Of a stretch of 64,000 bases of DNA, positions 7,768 to 17,243 are shown in pieces. The stretch is from contig NC_018691.1 in the NCBI RefSeq assembly GCF_000300005.1, forward strand, positions 3,348,001 to 3,412,000, read 5' to 3'. Positions within the stretch are counted from its first letter, which is position 1. Each line of letters starts with the position of its first letter. This stretch comes from Alloalcanivorax dieselolei B5. Its GTDB lineage: Bacteria; Pseudomonadota; Gammaproteobacteria; Pseudomonadales; Alcanivoracaceae. A model generated the notes under the pieces. That model did no database searches, had not been told where the DNA came from, and worked only from the letters and a program-made list of their open reading frames with translations. The translations under genes were made by a program, and so were the position numbers.

Positions 7768-9321
7768 ATGTACCTCACGCAATCCCTGCACAAGGCCTTG
7801 CAACAATGCCCCGAGCGCACCGCCACCGTTTGCGACGGCCGGCGTCACAGCTACGCCGAGTGGGTCCCGCGGGTGGCCCGGATGGCCGGAGCCCTGCAGG
7901 GACTCGGCGTGGCACCCGGCGACCGCGTCGGTATTCTCGCCCTGGGCTCGGACCGTTACCTGGAAAGCATTTACGGCTGCTGGTGGCGCGGCGCGGTGAT
8001 CAACCCGGTGAACATCCGCTGGAGCCCGAGGGAGATCGCCTACTCTCTGGATGACTGCGGCACCCGGGTGCTGCTGGTGGACCGTAACTTTATTCACATG
8101 GTGCCGCGATTGGGAGAGTTGTCCGAGGCTCTGGAAGAAGTGATCTATCTGGACGACGACGCACCGGCGGATCTCACCGGCTACGAAAGCTGGATCGCCG
8201 ACGCGCCCGAACTGGACGACCAGATCGCCAGTCACCAACAGTTGGCCGCCATTCTATATACCGGCGGCACCACCGGTGCGCCCAAAGGGGTGATGCTCAG
8301 CCATCGCAATTTGTACTCCGGCACCCTGGGTCAGATGGCGGCGGTGCAACGCAGCCGTCATCCGGTGGCGCTGTACTCCTCGCCGTTGTTTCATGTGGCC
8401 GGCATGGCCTCGGTGGTGCAGATCGCGGTGCGCCAGGGCACCCATGTGATTCTGCCGGGATTCGATCCGGCGGTGGTGCTGGACACCATCGAGCGGGAAG
8501 GCGTGGAAGAAACCTTTCTGGTACCGACCATGCTGCGCATGCTGCTGGATCATCCGGACTTCTCCCGGCACGATCTTTCAGCGCTGAAGTACCTTCGCTA
8601 CGGCGCCTCCCCCATGGACGAGGCGCTGTTGCTGCGGGCCATGGAAGTCCTGCCCGGCGCGGAATTCTCGCAGAGCTACGGCATGACCGAGCTGTCGCCG
8701 GTGATTTCGATCCTCAGCGGCTGGCACCACACCGCCGAGGGACGCCGCGCCGGCAAACTCAAGTCCGCCGGCTATCCGCTGCCCAACGCGGAAGTCCGCA
8801 TCGTCGACGAAAACGATAACGACGTGCCGCCGGGCCAGGTGGGCGAAATCATCGCGCGCGGCCCCATGGTCATGGAAGGCTACTGGAACAAGCCGGCACA
8901 GACCGCCGAGGCCCTGCGCAACGGCTGGATGCACACCGGCGATGGCGGCTACATGGACGAGGACGGTTTTATCTACGTGGTCGACCGGATCAAGGACATG
9001 ATCGTCACCGGCGGCGAGAACGTCTATTCCGCGGAAGTGGAAAACGCCCTGCTGAAGCTGCCGGAAGTCGCCCAATGCGCGGTGATCGGCGTACCCGATG
9101 AACGCTGGGGTGAGCGCGTGCATGCGGTGGTGGTAACGGCCCCCGGTCAGCAACTGGACGAGCAGCGCATCGACGCTCACTGCCGTGACCTGATCGCCGG
9201 CTACAAATGCCCCAAGAGCATCGAGTTCCGCGATGCCCTGCCCATGTCCGGCGCCGGCAAGATCCTCAAATACGAGCTGCGCAAACCGTTCTGGGCAGGC
9301 CAACAACGGCGGGTAAGCTGA
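7768..9321 (+). CDS. Acyl-CoA ligase, AMP-dependent synthetase family
   Basis: A 517-residue ANL-family enzyme that activates a carboxylic acid with ATP and CoA. The ATP loop YTGGTTGAPKGVMLSH is at about 164-179, followed by the SYGMTE segment, TGDGGYMDEDGFIYVVDR and the C-terminal catalytic lysine K498 in SGAGKILKYELRK. It starts 22 bases after dctM with a GGAG site, so it is probably co-transcribed with TRAP cluster 1 and acts on the imported acid. Long-chain, medium-chain and aromatic ligases look alike at this level, so the substrate is not assigned. Confidence 0.9.
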   Translation: MYLTQSLHKALQQCPERTATVCDGRRHSYAEWVPRVARMAGALQGLGVAPGDRVGILALGSDRYLESIYGCWWRGAVINPVNIRWSPREIAYSLDDCGTRVLLVDRNFIHMVPRLGELSEALEEVIYLDDDAPADLTGYESWIADAPELDDQIASHQQLAAILYTGGTTGAPKGVMLSHRNLYSGTLGQMAAVQRSRHPVALYSSPLFHVAGMASVVQIAVRQGTHVILPGFDPAVVLDTIEREGVEETFLVPTMLRMLLDHPDFSRHDLSALKYLRYGASPMDEALLLRAMEVLPGAEFSQSYGMTELSPVISILSGWHHTAEGRRAGKLKSAGYPLPNAEVRIVDENDNDVPPGQVGEIIARGPMVMEGYWNKPAQTAEALRNGWMHTGDGGYMDEDGFIYVVDRIKDMIVTGGENVYSAEVENALLKLPEVAQCAVIGVPDERWGERVHAVVVTAPGQQLDEQRIDAHCRDLIAGYKCPKSIEFRDALPMSGAGKILKYELRKPFWAGQQRRVS

Positions 9322-9439
9322 CACCGGATACGATGCCACTCATTTGAGACTCAGGTCACCGTTCCAGAGGGTGCCTTTGAAGACGCCGCACGGGCCGCCT
9401 AAACTTGCGCGTTTTCGACGCGCAAAGGAGAGCCCCCCT

Positions 9440-10012
9440 GTGCAAAAACGCGTACTCATCCCCCTGATCGCCCTCCCTCTGCTCAGCCCGTCCGCTCTGG
9501 CCGAGGATCTGTATCCGCTCGGCAAAGCCGAAGGCGGCACCTGGGAAACCGTGGCTCAGGCCGAAGAAGACAATCGTCTGTCCGTGGCCGCGCTGTCCAC
9601 CGACGGTGAGATGCAAATGATCTTCACCTTCGAGACCATCATCGGCAGCACCGAACAGTTCCTCGGCGTGTTCGATGCGCCGGCGGAAAGCTGTGGTCAG
9701 AACGACGGTAAAACCATGACTCTGAGCGCCCCGGATCCCTCCCGTCTGATGCAGGTGAATGGTCAGGAATTCCCCTCCTCGGAAAATTGCCTGGAGGGCC
9801 ACACCCATTATTCGTTCAAGGGCGTGGACGCCGCTCACGACATCAGCGCGGCGTTGATCGCCGGCAAGCCGGTAACGCTGAGCATCCCCCGCGACGACGG
9901 CCGCAAGGAATACACCTGGGAGCCGGACGGGTTCAAGGCCCTGGCTCAAGAGCGGGTGGAGGAATACGAAGCTGGTTCGCGCTATCAGGCCTATAAAGGC
10001 ATGACCCGCTAA
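9440..10012 (+). CDS. Exported protein of unknown function
   Basis: A 190-residue protein not recognised by family. The GTG start at 9440 was chosen because AAAGGAG lies at 9424-9430 and a signal peptide follows (hydrophobic LIPLIALPLLSPSALA, cleaved near ALA-ED). Two cysteines, in SCGQND and SENCLE, may form a disulfide in the periplasm. The mature part is acidic and mostly beta by composition. It stands alone, 118 bases after the acyl-CoA ligase, and is followed by two hairpins. Confidence 0.7.
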   Translation: MQKRVLIPLIALPLLSPSALAEDLYPLGKAEGGTWETVAQAEEDNRLSVAALSTDGEMQMIFTFETIIGSTEQFLGVFDAPAESCGQNDGKTMTLSAPDPSRLMQVNGQEFPSSENCLEGHTHYSFKGVDAAHDISAALIAGKPVTLSIPRDDGRKEYTWEPDGFKALAQERVEEYEAGSRYQAYKGMTR

Positions 10013-10056
10013 CAACAAAAACGCCTCCGGATCTCCTCCGATCGAGACACCGCACT

Positions 10057-10105
10057 GAGGCCCATCTTATCCGGGCCTCGACGTTCAAGGCCGCTCATTG
10101 CGGCC
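10057..10105 (+). terminator. Two hairpins after the unknown exported protein
   Basis: GAGGCCC (10057-10063) pairs with GGGCCTC (10073-10079), and GGCCGC (10089-10094) pairs with GCGGCC (10100-10105), the latter followed by CTTTC. The T-tract is weak, so termination here is likely but not certain. Nothing else was seen before the operator region at 10230. Confidence 0.5.
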
Positions 10106-10229
10106 CTTTCTCCCCTCCCCCCACTTTCGTGCCGGCAAATGTTCCCGGCAAATCATGCCGTTCCGATCCCCATTTTCCGCTGCTGATCGGCGCCAGCCGG
10201 TGCTCATCATGCATCTTTTGACTCAAAAT

Positions 10230-10241
10230 TGAATCGATTCA
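10230..10241. promoter_or_regulatory. LacI-family operator, site 1
   Basis: TGAATCGATTCA is a perfect 12-bp palindrome with the central CG typical of LacI/GalR-family sites. It lies just upstream of a candidate -35 box and 139 bases before the SDR gene of TRAP cluster 2, which ends in a LacI regulator gene. Confidence 0.7.
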
Positions 10242-10248
10242 TTTTTTA

Positions 10249-10276
10249 TTGACTCCAATAAAAACCATAATATAGG
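10249..10276 (+). promoter_or_regulatory. Candidate sigma-70 promoter of TRAP cluster 2
   Basis: TTGACT (10249-10254), a 16-base spacer and TATAGG (10271-10276) lie in an AT-rich stretch between the two LacI-type operators. This placement, with the second site around +35 to +45, is a classic repression layout. Confidence 0.5.
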
Positions 10277-10317
10277 GTTATTCATTGAAATACTGGAACC
10301 TACCTAAAATCATTTTT

Positions 10318-10329
10318 TGAATCGTTTCA
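10318..10329. promoter_or_regulatory. LacI-family operator, site 2
   Basis: TGAATCGTTTCA differs from site 1 at one base and is centred 88 bases downstream of it, about eight helical turns. The pair flanks the candidate promoter and could support looping by a tetrameric regulator. Confidence 0.65.
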
Positions 10330-10379
10330 TTTTCGTCTCAATGCCAATATTGCCATGCACCGCACAGGAGAGGCTGCCC

Positions 10380-11225
10380 ATGAACATTCCGGAGAGAGAG
10401 ATCAACCCCGTCACGCAGATGTTCGAGGAAGCCATAGGCTTGTCGCCCGGCCGTGGCCGTCTGAGCGGACGGCATGTCCTGGTGATCGGCGCCGGACAGC
10501 GCGACAGCGACGACGAGGAAGTGACGGTCGGCAACGGCAGAGCGATTTCCATTCTCGCCGCCCGTGAAGGCGCCAAGGTGGCCTGCGCGGACATCAATCA
10601 GGCCAGTGTCGAGGACACCGCGCGCCGGGTCCGAGAGGCAGGCGGCCAAGCCAGCGCGCACGTCGTGGATGTGTCCAAGCCGGAACAGGTGATCCAACTC
10701 ATTCATGACGCCAAAGCGGCGCTGGGTGAATTGGACGGGCTGGTGCTGAACGTCGGTATCAGCCATGGCCTGCCTCTTGACAAAATCACGCCGGAAAGCT
10801 GGGACCTCGAGCACGCGGTCAATCTGCGCAGTCATATGCTGGCCTGTCAGACCGCCCTGCCCCTGATGACGGAAGGCGGCGCCGTGGTATTGACTTCCTC
10901 GCTAGCCAGCCAGCGCCCCACGGGCCGCAATCCGGCCTACGAAACGTCGAAAGCCGCACAGCTTTCACTGTGCAAAAGCGTCGCCATGGCCGGGCATGCC
11001 AAGGGCATACGCTGCAACGCGGTCGCCCCTGGATTGATGGACACACCGATGGGAAGAGCGGCCAGCGCAAGGCGTCCCAACCGCGCCGTGACCGTGCCCT
11101 TCGGCCGCCAGGGAACGGGCTGGGAAGTGGCCTATTCCATGCTTTTCCTGCTTTCCCACGAGTCCAGCTACGTCAACGGGCACGCTCTGTTCGTCGATGG
11201 CGGGCTGGGTAACGGCATCTTCTAA
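10380..11225 (+). CDS. Short-chain dehydrogenase/reductase
   Basis: A 281-residue SDR oxidoreductase. The nucleotide loop is atypical: GAG at 37-39 is separated from GNGRA (51-55) by an 11-residue acidic insert, instead of the compact TGxxxGIG. Catalytic N148, S173/S174, Y187 and K191 (YETSK) are present, and FVDGG marks the C-terminus. The start at 10380 follows GAGAGG at a suitable distance. It is the first gene of TRAP cluster 2 and likely oxidises or reduces the imported substrate; the substrate is unknown. The AhpD-like gene follows after 17 bases. Confidence 0.9.
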   Translation: MNIPEREINPVTQMFEEAIGLSPGRGRLSGRHVLVIGAGQRDSDDEEVTVGNGRAISILAAREGAKVACADINQASVEDTARRVREAGGQASAHVVDVSKPEQVIQLIHDAKAALGELDGLVLNVGISHGLPLDKITPESWDLEHAVNLRSHMLACQTALPLMTEGGAVVLTSSLASQRPTGRNPAYETSKAAQLSLCKSVAMAGHAKGIRCNAVAPGLMDTPMGRAASARRPNRAVTVPFGRQGTGWEVAYSMLFLLSHESSYVNGHALFVDGGLGNGIF

Positions 11226-11242
11226 CGATCTGGAGAGAAACA

Positions 11243-11758
11243 ATGGCTCGTATCGATTACAAGAACATGGACGACATCCCCGAAACGCTGCGCGCGATGA
11301 TCGGTTCGCGCCCGCCGCTAAACATCTATCGGATGATCGCCCACGGCGGACCAGCGGCGGAAGGGTTTCTGGCGTTGGGCAGCGCCCTGCTACGCACGGG
11401 CAGCCTCGATCCGCAACTGCGTGAGCTGGTGATTCTGCGCGTGGGCATCCTTTGCCGGGCCGGTTACGAGGTGCATCAGCACAAGCGTCTGGCCGCCAAG
11501 GAAGGGGTTCCCCAGGAAAAAATCAATGCTCTCTATGACGGCCCCGATGCCCCGGTTTTCAACGATGAAGAAAGGGCCGTGCTGCACTACACCGACACCG
11601 TCACCCTCAACACCAAGGCCGGCATCACGGCTTTTCGGCAGATGGAATCGATGATGAGCGAGCAGCAGTTGGTCGAGCTCCACCTGCTCATCGGCTTCTA
11701 CATGATGGTCTCGCGCTTCCTGGAGAATTTCGAGATTGATCTGGAGGGCAATGAATAG
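11243..11758 (+). CDS. Carboxymuconolactone decarboxylase/AhpD-like protein
   Basis: A 171-residue all-helical AhpD-fold protein. The core segment around LVILRVGILCRAGYEVHQH has the family histidine, but the CxxC redox pair of peroxidase-type AhpD is absent: a single cysteine comes earlier and YE occupies the pair's usual place. It is therefore more likely a decarboxylase or lactone/ring enzyme in catabolism than a peroxidase. It sits between the SDR and dctP of cluster 2, with GGAGAG before the ATG. Confidence 0.85.
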   Translation: MARIDYKNMDDIPETLRAMIGSRPPLNIYRMIAHGGPAAEGFLALGSALLRTGSLDPQLRELVILRVGILCRAGYEVHQHKRLAAKEGVPQEKINALYDGPDAPVFNDEERAVLHYTDTVTLNTKAGITAFRQMESMMSEQQLVELHLLIGFYMMVSRFLENFEIDLEGNE

Positions 11759-11816
11759 CGGCCGCCAGGCCGTGTTTCACTGCCATCATCGGCGATAAAA
11801 AAGACAGGTAAAGACC

Positions 11817-12902
11817 ATGATGAAAATGACAAAAACCGGTATCGCAATGGTTTTGGCGCTTTCGACGTTCCTCGCAGGAAACGCTTTCGCGGCGACCAAG
11901 ACGCTCTCGTTCGCCTTGCCCCTGGCTCCCACCGGCAGCCGTGTGCATCAAACCTGGGAATGGTGGGCCGACACCGTCAAGGAAAAGACCGGCGGCTCGG
12001 TGGAGGTGAAGATCTACTACATGCAAAGCCTGGTGAAACTCAAGGATGCCGCTCAGGCGGTCACCGCGGGGATCGCCGATCTCGCTTACATGTCCCCGGC
12101 TTACACGCCGGACAAACTTCCCCTCTGGTACATGGAGAACACTAGGATCGGCTCCAGTGACCCCTACGTGGTGACGGAGGCATTCCGCCGGGTTCGGGAG
12201 AACTTCCCGCCCCTGCGGGAGGAAGAGAAGAAGAACAACATGAAGTATGTGGTGCACCTCTCCAACGGTCCGCAGGTTCTAATCAGTAAAACCCACCCTT
12301 ATACCACCCCCGATGATTTTCAGGGGGACAAGGTGCGCATGCCCGGCACCATGGCCAAAGTTGCCAAAATGGCCGACTGGAAGGTGGACCCGGTGAGCCT
12401 GTATTTCTCCGAGATTTATTCGGCCATGGGCCGGGGCACCATCGACGGCGCCATGACCTATGTACCGCTAATCGGCCCCAACAGCCAGAACGAAGTCAGC
12501 AAGTATGTGGTGGAGCCCAAGGTCGGGCAGAACTCCAACGTGGTGATGATGAATCTCAATTCCTGGCAGCGGCTGAGCGAAAAAGAACAGGCCGTGTTCG
12601 ATGGTCTGCGTACCGAGTTGATGGTGCGCATGGCCAGGGCGGGCATCGAAGACGAAGCGGAGCAACGTGAGCTTCTCAAGAACGATCCCGACAACCCGTT
12701 AATTTTCCAGGAACTCACCCCGGCGCAACGGCAGGCGTGGGAGAAAGGCCTGGCACTGGGCGACGATGAAATGATCAAACAGATGTCGCGCTGGAACCGA
12801 CACGCCGGAGACCTGCACCAGGCTTACAAAGAGGAGATCGAGAAGGTCGCCCGTGAAGTCGAGGCGGAAGGCTACCCCTGGGACCGTCAACGTCCGCAAT
12901 AA
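11817..12902 (+). CDS. TRAP transporter solute-binding protein (DctP type), cluster 2
   Basis: A 361-residue DctP-family binding protein with a signal peptide at 1-25 (AFA-AT). MQSLVKLKDAAQA and SAMGRGTIDGAM are the counterparts of motifs in the cluster 1 proteins, from which it is clearly more distant than they are from each other. DctQ begins 13 bases after its stop. The neighbouring SDR and AhpD-like protein imply a catabolic substrate. Confidence 0.92.
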   Translation: MMKMTKTGIAMVLALSTFLAGNAFAATKTLSFALPLAPTGSRVHQTWEWWADTVKEKTGGSVEVKIYYMQSLVKLKDAAQAVTAGIADLAYMSPAYTPDKLPLWYMENTRIGSSDPYVVTEAFRRVRENFPPLREEEKKNNMKYVVHLSNGPQVLISKTHPYTTPDDFQGDKVRMPGTMAKVAKMADWKVDPVSLYFSEIYSAMGRGTIDGAMTYVPLIGPNSQNEVSKYVVEPKVGQNSNVVMMNLNSWQRLSEKEQAVFDGLRTELMVRMARAGIEDEAEQRELLKNDPDNPLIFQELTPAQRQAWEKGLALGDDEMIKQMSRWNRHAGDLHQAYKEEIEKVAREVEAEGYPWDRQRPQ

Positions 12903-12915
12903 GGAGGGCTCGGTA

Positions 12916-13518
12916 ATGGCGAGCAACAAGTTGGCGGCGACGATCACCACGGCGATGGATCGGATCGACACGATTTTGGTCTTCCTGGCCCAGCTCATAC
13001 TGGCCGCGCTGATGATGCTGACCTTCGTGAATGTGGTTGGCCGGGCGCTGTTTCAGCAATCGCTTCCGGACGGCCTGATTGTCAGCGAAATGATGCTGGT
13101 GGCCATAGTGTTCCTGCCGCTCAGCTATGTGCAATCCATGGGTGCGCATCTGGAAGTGACGGTGTTTACCGACCTGCTGCCCGCCCGTGTCCAAAAGGCG
13201 CTTTTTTGCGCCGGCCTGGCGGCGGGCATCCTGGTGTTCGGGCACATGGCCTGGCTCGGCTGGCTCAGCGCCCACGAGTCGTTCAAGACCGGCGGCTACG
13301 GCTTCAGCGCCATTCTTTATATCCCGGAATGGCCGGCACGCATGTTGATCCCCCTCGGTCTGGGCTGGTGGTGCCTGCGCATGCTGACGCAATTGATCTG
13401 GCCCTCGTCACAACCGGAGCAGGCGGAATCAGAATTGCAGCTGGCCCTGGAAAACGCCGGTCTGGACGATCAGGTGGATCGCTTCGGACGGCGGGATCAG
13501 TCTGGAGATAAACGGTGA
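12916..13518 (+). CDS. TRAP transporter small membrane subunit (DctQ type), cluster 2
   Basis: A 200-residue DctQ-type protein with four membrane segments and the segment SEMMLVAIVFLPLSYVQS. The ATG at 12916 was chosen over an upstream in-frame ATG because AAGGAGG is at 12902-12908. The soluble C-terminal tail is about 20 residues longer than in the cluster 1 copy. Its stop overlaps the dctM start (TGATG). Confidence 0.9.
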   Translation: MASNKLAATITTAMDRIDTILVFLAQLILAALMMLTFVNVVGRALFQQSLPDGLIVSEMMLVAIVFLPLSYVQSMGAHLEVTVFTDLLPARVQKALFCAGLAAGILVFGHMAWLGWLSAHESFKTGGYGFSAILYIPEWPARMLIPLGLGWWCLRMLTQLIWPSSQPEQAESELQLALENAGLDDQVDRFGRRDQSGDKR

Positions 13519-14858
13519 TGGAACCTCAAACGATCGGCATTGTTGTCACCACGTTAATGATTCTGGCCTTGCTGCTGCGTATCCCCATCGCCGTCTCCCT
13601 GGTGGCCGCCGGTTACGGCGGTCTGGTATTGGTGCTCGCCGCCCGGGGCGACGACACCATGATGTTCGCCAGCGCGTTTCAGTCCGCCAACACCTTTCTC
13701 GGAGAGCTGCCCTACTCCAGCACCGCGGAATACACCTTCACCACCATTCCCATGTTTTTGCTGATGGGTTATCTGGCCACGGAAGGCGGCTTCACCCGGG
13801 ACATCTATGCCACCGCGCGCCTGTGGTTGGCACGGATCCCCGGCGGCCTGGCGGTGGCCTCCTCGGTGGGTTGCGCGTTGTTCGCCGCGATCAGCGGTTC
13901 CAGCCTGGCCACGGCGGCGGCGATGGGCAAAATGGCGTTGCCGGAAATGCTCAACTGGAAGTATGACAAGGGCCTGGCCGCCGGCGTGGTGGCTGCCTCC
14001 GGCACTCTCGGATCTTTGATTCCGCCGAGTATCCTGATGATTCTCTACGCAGTGTTCACCGAACAATCCATCGCCAAGCTGTTCGTCGCCGGGGTGATTC
14101 CCGGGCTGCTTTCCCTGGGCATCTATGTGGCAATGGTGATGCTGCGCTGCCGGCTCAACCCGGACCTGGCGCCACCGGTGCCGCGTGTCGGCTTCCGTGA
14201 GAAGATCCATTCCCTGAAGGGTGCCTGGGGCATGATCGTGTTGATCGTGCTGGTGGTGACGGGTCTCTACACCGGGGTGTTCACGCCCACCGAAGCCGGC
14301 GGGGTCGGTTCGTTCGGCGCTTTCCTGCTCTGTCTGTTGAGCCGGCGGATAGGCATGGCCGACGCCTCCAATGCGTTCAAGGAAACCTTGAAAAGCACGT
14401 CTATGCTGTTCGCCGCCATCATCGGCGCCTATATGGTCACCACGTTCACCGCGCTCACCGGCATCGCCGGTGATCTCACCAACTGGGCAGCCGGATTCAA
14501 CGACGTGCCACCCATCGTGATTCTGGTATCGCTGTCACTGCTTTATGTCTTTCTGGGTACCTTCATGGGCGCCATCGAGATCATGCTGCTGACGTTGCCG
14601 GTGGTGGTGCCGATCATCAAGGGGCTGGAATACGACCTGATCTGGTTTGGCATCATCATGATCAAGTATCTGGAAATCGGCCTGATCTCTCCGCCTCTGG
14701 GGATCAACGTCTTTATCATCAAGTCGGTGGCGGGCGACAAGGTGCGGTTGGCACAGATCTTTCGCGGCGTCACCTGGTTCATCGCCATGGACATTCTGAC
14801 CCTGGCCATTCTGATCCTGTTTCCCGAGATCACGTTATACTTGCCCTCCTTGATGTAA
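13518..14858 (+). CDS. TRAP transporter large permease (DctM type), cluster 2
   Basis: A 446-residue DctM permease with about 12 membrane segments, strongly similar to the copy at 6411-7745 (same ATAAAMGKMALPEML and SGTLGSLIPPSILMILYAVF signatures). Start at the ATG at 13518, which overlaps the dctQ stop codon; a GTG one codon earlier is possible. It completes the second TRAP importer and is followed by the LacI-type regulator. Confidence 0.92.
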   Translation: MEPQTIGIVVTTLMILALLLRIPIAVSLVAAGYGGLVLVLAARGDDTMMFASAFQSANTFLGELPYSSTAEYTFTTIPMFLLMGYLATEGGFTRDIYATARLWLARIPGGLAVASSVGCALFAAISGSSLATAAAMGKMALPEMLNWKYDKGLAAGVVAASGTLGSLIPPSILMILYAVFTEQSIAKLFVAGVIPGLLSLGIYVAMVMLRCRLNPDLAPPVPRVGFREKIHSLKGAWGMIVLIVLVVTGLYTGVFTPTEAGGVGSFGAFLLCLLSRRIGMADASNAFKETLKSTSMLFAAIIGAYMVTTFTALTGIAGDLTNWAAGFNDVPPIVILVSLSLLYVFLGTFMGAIEIMLLTLPVVVPIIKGLEYDLIWFGIIMIKYLEIGLISPPLGINVFIIKSVAGDKVRLAQIFRGVTWFIAMDILTLAILILFPEITLYLPSLM

Positions 14859-14892
14859 TCCTCCCCACGGAGCGGCGCGACACGGCGATACC

Positions 14893-14904
14893 TGAAACGA
14901 TACA
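14893..14904. promoter_or_regulatory. LacI-family operator, site 3 (before the regulator gene)
   Basis: TGAAACGATACA matches the reverse complement of site 2 (TGAAACGATTCA) at 11 of 12 positions. It lies 84 bases before the LacI-type gene and suggests autoregulation. Confidence 0.55.
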
Positions 14905-14987
14905 ATCCCAGCGTTCGCACTGCTCCGCGGACCTCACTCTCCGGGTGAGCGAGCAGACAGTCACGGAGAAGAGGGCTCGAAAAACGG

Positions 14988-16022
14988 ATGACGACATCAA
15001 CCATCAAGGACGTCGCGCGCGAGGCGGGGGTTTCCGTGGGCAGCGTGTCCCGCGTTATCAATGGATTGGCGGTCAGCGATACCATGAAACGCAAGGTGGA
15101 CGCCGCCATGGCCAAATTGGGTTACCAACCCAGCGGGCTGGCAAGGAGTCTTCGTACCCGCTCAACCCGCGCCATCGGCTTTTTAGTGACCGATGTGTCC
15201 AACCCCCTCTACGGCGCGATCATCAACGCCGTGGCTTCGCGGCTACGCAGCCGTGGCCTGATGTTGATGCTGGCGAGCTTCGGTGCCGACCAGCCGCAAT
15301 CCGAAATGGAAGCCATCGAGGAATTCAAACGCCGCCGCGTCGATGGTCTGATACTGGCACCGGGCAGTGAAGTCAGCGCGCCGCTGGTCAGCGCCATTGA
15401 ACATTTCGGCGCGCCGGTGGCGGTGATCGGCGGTGACTTCCCTGCTCATATTCCAGCGGTGGCAACGAACTTCCGTAGTGGCGTGCGCAAGGCGACACGT
15501 TATCTGCTGGAATTGGGTCACCAGCGCATTGCCTTGCTGACACCACTGGTGAAACTCTGGCCTGGCAGAGAACGCATCGCCGGGTTCAGAGAGGCGTTCG
15601 AGAAAGCCGGCCTGCCACGGGACAACGCCATTGTCCGTCCCCAGTGGCAGGGCCTGGATGCCGCCGCCGAGGTCAGCTCACTGCTGACACAAGAGCAACC
15701 GCCCACCGCACTCATCGTGCTCGGCACCCGCATTCTCGCCGGCACCTTACGCGCGGTTCGGGAGCAACATCGTTCCATTCCCGATGACCTGTCACTGATC
15801 AGTATCGGCGACAGCGAATGGACTCTGGTGCACGAACCGCCGATCACCACGTTGAAATGGAATGCGGAAGAAGTGGCCTTCGGACTGGTCAATCTGCTGC
15901 TGGCGCAAATGGAGGGACGCCCTCCGGAGGGAGAGAGCAACCGTATCGCGGTTCACACCGATCTGGTGCTGCGGGAGTCTTGCGCGGCGCCGCCAAGGAG
16001 CGAACCGGAGCGGCGGGAATAA
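14988..16022 (+). CDS. LacI-family transcriptional regulator
   Basis: A 344-residue regulator. An N-terminal HTH with hinge helix (TIKDVAREAGVSVGSVSRVI, then LARSLRT) occupies residues 4-60, followed by a periplasmic-binding-protein-like effector domain. It ends TRAP cluster 2, and three similar palindromes (10230, 10318 and 14893) flank the cluster promoter and precede this gene, so it most likely represses the cluster and itself until an imported metabolite binds. Effector unknown. It is convergent with the thiolase gene. Confidence 0.92.
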   Translation: MTTSTIKDVAREAGVSVGSVSRVINGLAVSDTMKRKVDAAMAKLGYQPSGLARSLRTRSTRAIGFLVTDVSNPLYGAIINAVASRLRSRGLMLMLASFGADQPQSEMEAIEEFKRRRVDGLILAPGSEVSAPLVSAIEHFGAPVAVIGGDFPAHIPAVATNFRSGVRKATRYLLELGHQRIALLTPLVKLWPGRERIAGFREAFEKAGLPRDNAIVRPQWQGLDAAAEVSSLLTQEQPPTALIVLGTRILAGTLRAVREQHRSIPDDLSLISIGDSEWTLVHEPPITTLKWNAEEVAFGLVNLLLAQMEGRPPEGESNRIAVHTDLVLRESCAAPPRSEPERRE

Positions 16023-16064
16023 CACGGCAACGACGACGGCCCGCCGCCATCGTTGCCGTTATGA

Positions 16065-17243
16065 TCAGCGTTCCACCGCCAGAGCTACGCCCTGACCGCC
16101 ACCGATACACAGCGTGGCGAGACCGCGTTTGACGTCACGGCGCTGCATTTCATGCAGCAGAGTGACCAGGATTCGGCAGCCGGACGCACCGATCGGGTGG
16201 CCCAGAGCGATGGCGCCACCGTTCACGTTGACCTTCTCCGCGTCCCACTCCAGTTCCTTGCCCACGGACAGCGCCTGGGCGGCGAACGCTTCGTTGGCTT
16301 CGATCAGATCCACCTGATCCAGGGTCCAGCCGGCCCGTTCCAGGCAGCGGCGGGTGGCGGACACCGGCGCGATGCCCATGATCGCCGGATCCACACCGGC
16401 ACTGGCCTGCCCGGCCAGACGCGCGAGGATCGGCAGCCCCAGTTCCCTGGCGCGGGCTTCGCTCATCAACATCACCGCGGCACCACCATCATTCAGCGTG
16501 GAGGCATTACCGGCGGTCACCGTGCCATCCTTCTTGAACGCCGGACGCAGGCCGGCCAGGCTCTCGGCGGTGGTGCCGGCGCGCGGTTGCTCGTCGGTGT
16601 CGAATATCTTCGGGTCGCCCTTGCGCTGGGGAATCGTTACCGGCGTGATCTCGTCCTTGAAGCGGCCGCTTTCGATGGCGGCCAGCGCCTTGGCCTGGCT
16701 GGCGGCGGCGAAGGCGTCCTGCTCCTCCCGGGTAACGCCGTATTTCTCCGCCAGATTCTCGGCGGTGATGCCCATGTGGTAGTCGTTGAAGGCATCCCAC
16801 AGGCCGTCCTGGATCATCGAATCCACCAGCGAGGCGTGCCCCATACGCAGACCGGTGCGGGCCTTGGGCAGCACATAAGGCGCCAAGCTCATGTTTTCCT
16901 GGCCGCCGGCGATGATGATGTCAGCTTCCCCGCAGCGGATTGCCTGGCTGCCCAGGTGCACCGCCTTGAGGCCGGAGCCGCATACCTTGTTGATGGTGAG
17001 CGCCGGCACCTGCTGCGGCAGGCCAGCGTTGATCGCGGTCTGACGCGCCGGGTTCTGGCCGGCACCGGCGGTGAGCACCTGGCCGAGAATCACTTCGCTG
17101 ATTTGATCCGCCGCCACCCCGGTATCCGCCAGCAGTTTGCGCACCACCGCTTCACCCAGGGCGGTGGCGGGCAGATTGGCCAGGGAACCCTGGAAAGCAC
17201 CGACGGCGGTGCGAGTGGCGGCGACGATGACCACGTCTTGCAT
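16065..17243 (-). CDS. Acetyl-CoA C-acetyltransferase (biosynthetic-type thiolase)
   Basis: A 392-residue thiolase, the length of PhaA/AtoB enzymes. The acyl-accepting C88 (INKVCGSG), H349 in GHPIGASG and C379 in CIGGGQG are all present. It condenses two acetyl-CoA or cleaves acetoacetyl-CoA in the cytoplasm. Start at the ATG at 17243; the upstream extension is not conserved in style. It is a single gene between convergent lacI and the co-directional LysR gene. PHB synthesis or ketone-body/fatty-acid degradation cannot be told apart here. Confidence 0.93.
   Translation of the reverse strand: MQDVVIVAATRTAVGAFQGSLANLPATALGEAVVRKLLADTGVAADQISEVILGQVLTAGAGQNPARQTAINAGLPQQVPALTINKVCGSGLKAVHLGSQAIRCGEADIIIAGGQENMSLAPYVLPKARTGLRMGHASLVDSMIQDGLWDAFNDYHMGITAENLAEKYGVTREEQDAFAAASQAKALAAIESGRFKDEITPVTIPQRKGDPKIFDTDEQPRAGTTAESLAGLRPAFKKDGTVTAGNASTLNDGGAAVMLMSEARARELGLPILARLAGQASAGVDPAIMGIAPVSATRRCLERAGWTLDQVDLIEANEAFAAQALSVGKELEWDAEKVNVNGGAIALGHPIGASGCRILVTLLHEMQRRDVKRGLATLCIGGGQGVALAVER

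Noticed and set aside
11243-11758. AhpD-like alkyl hydroperoxidase function
   Set aside because: The CxxC redox pair is missing, so peroxidase activity is unlikely.
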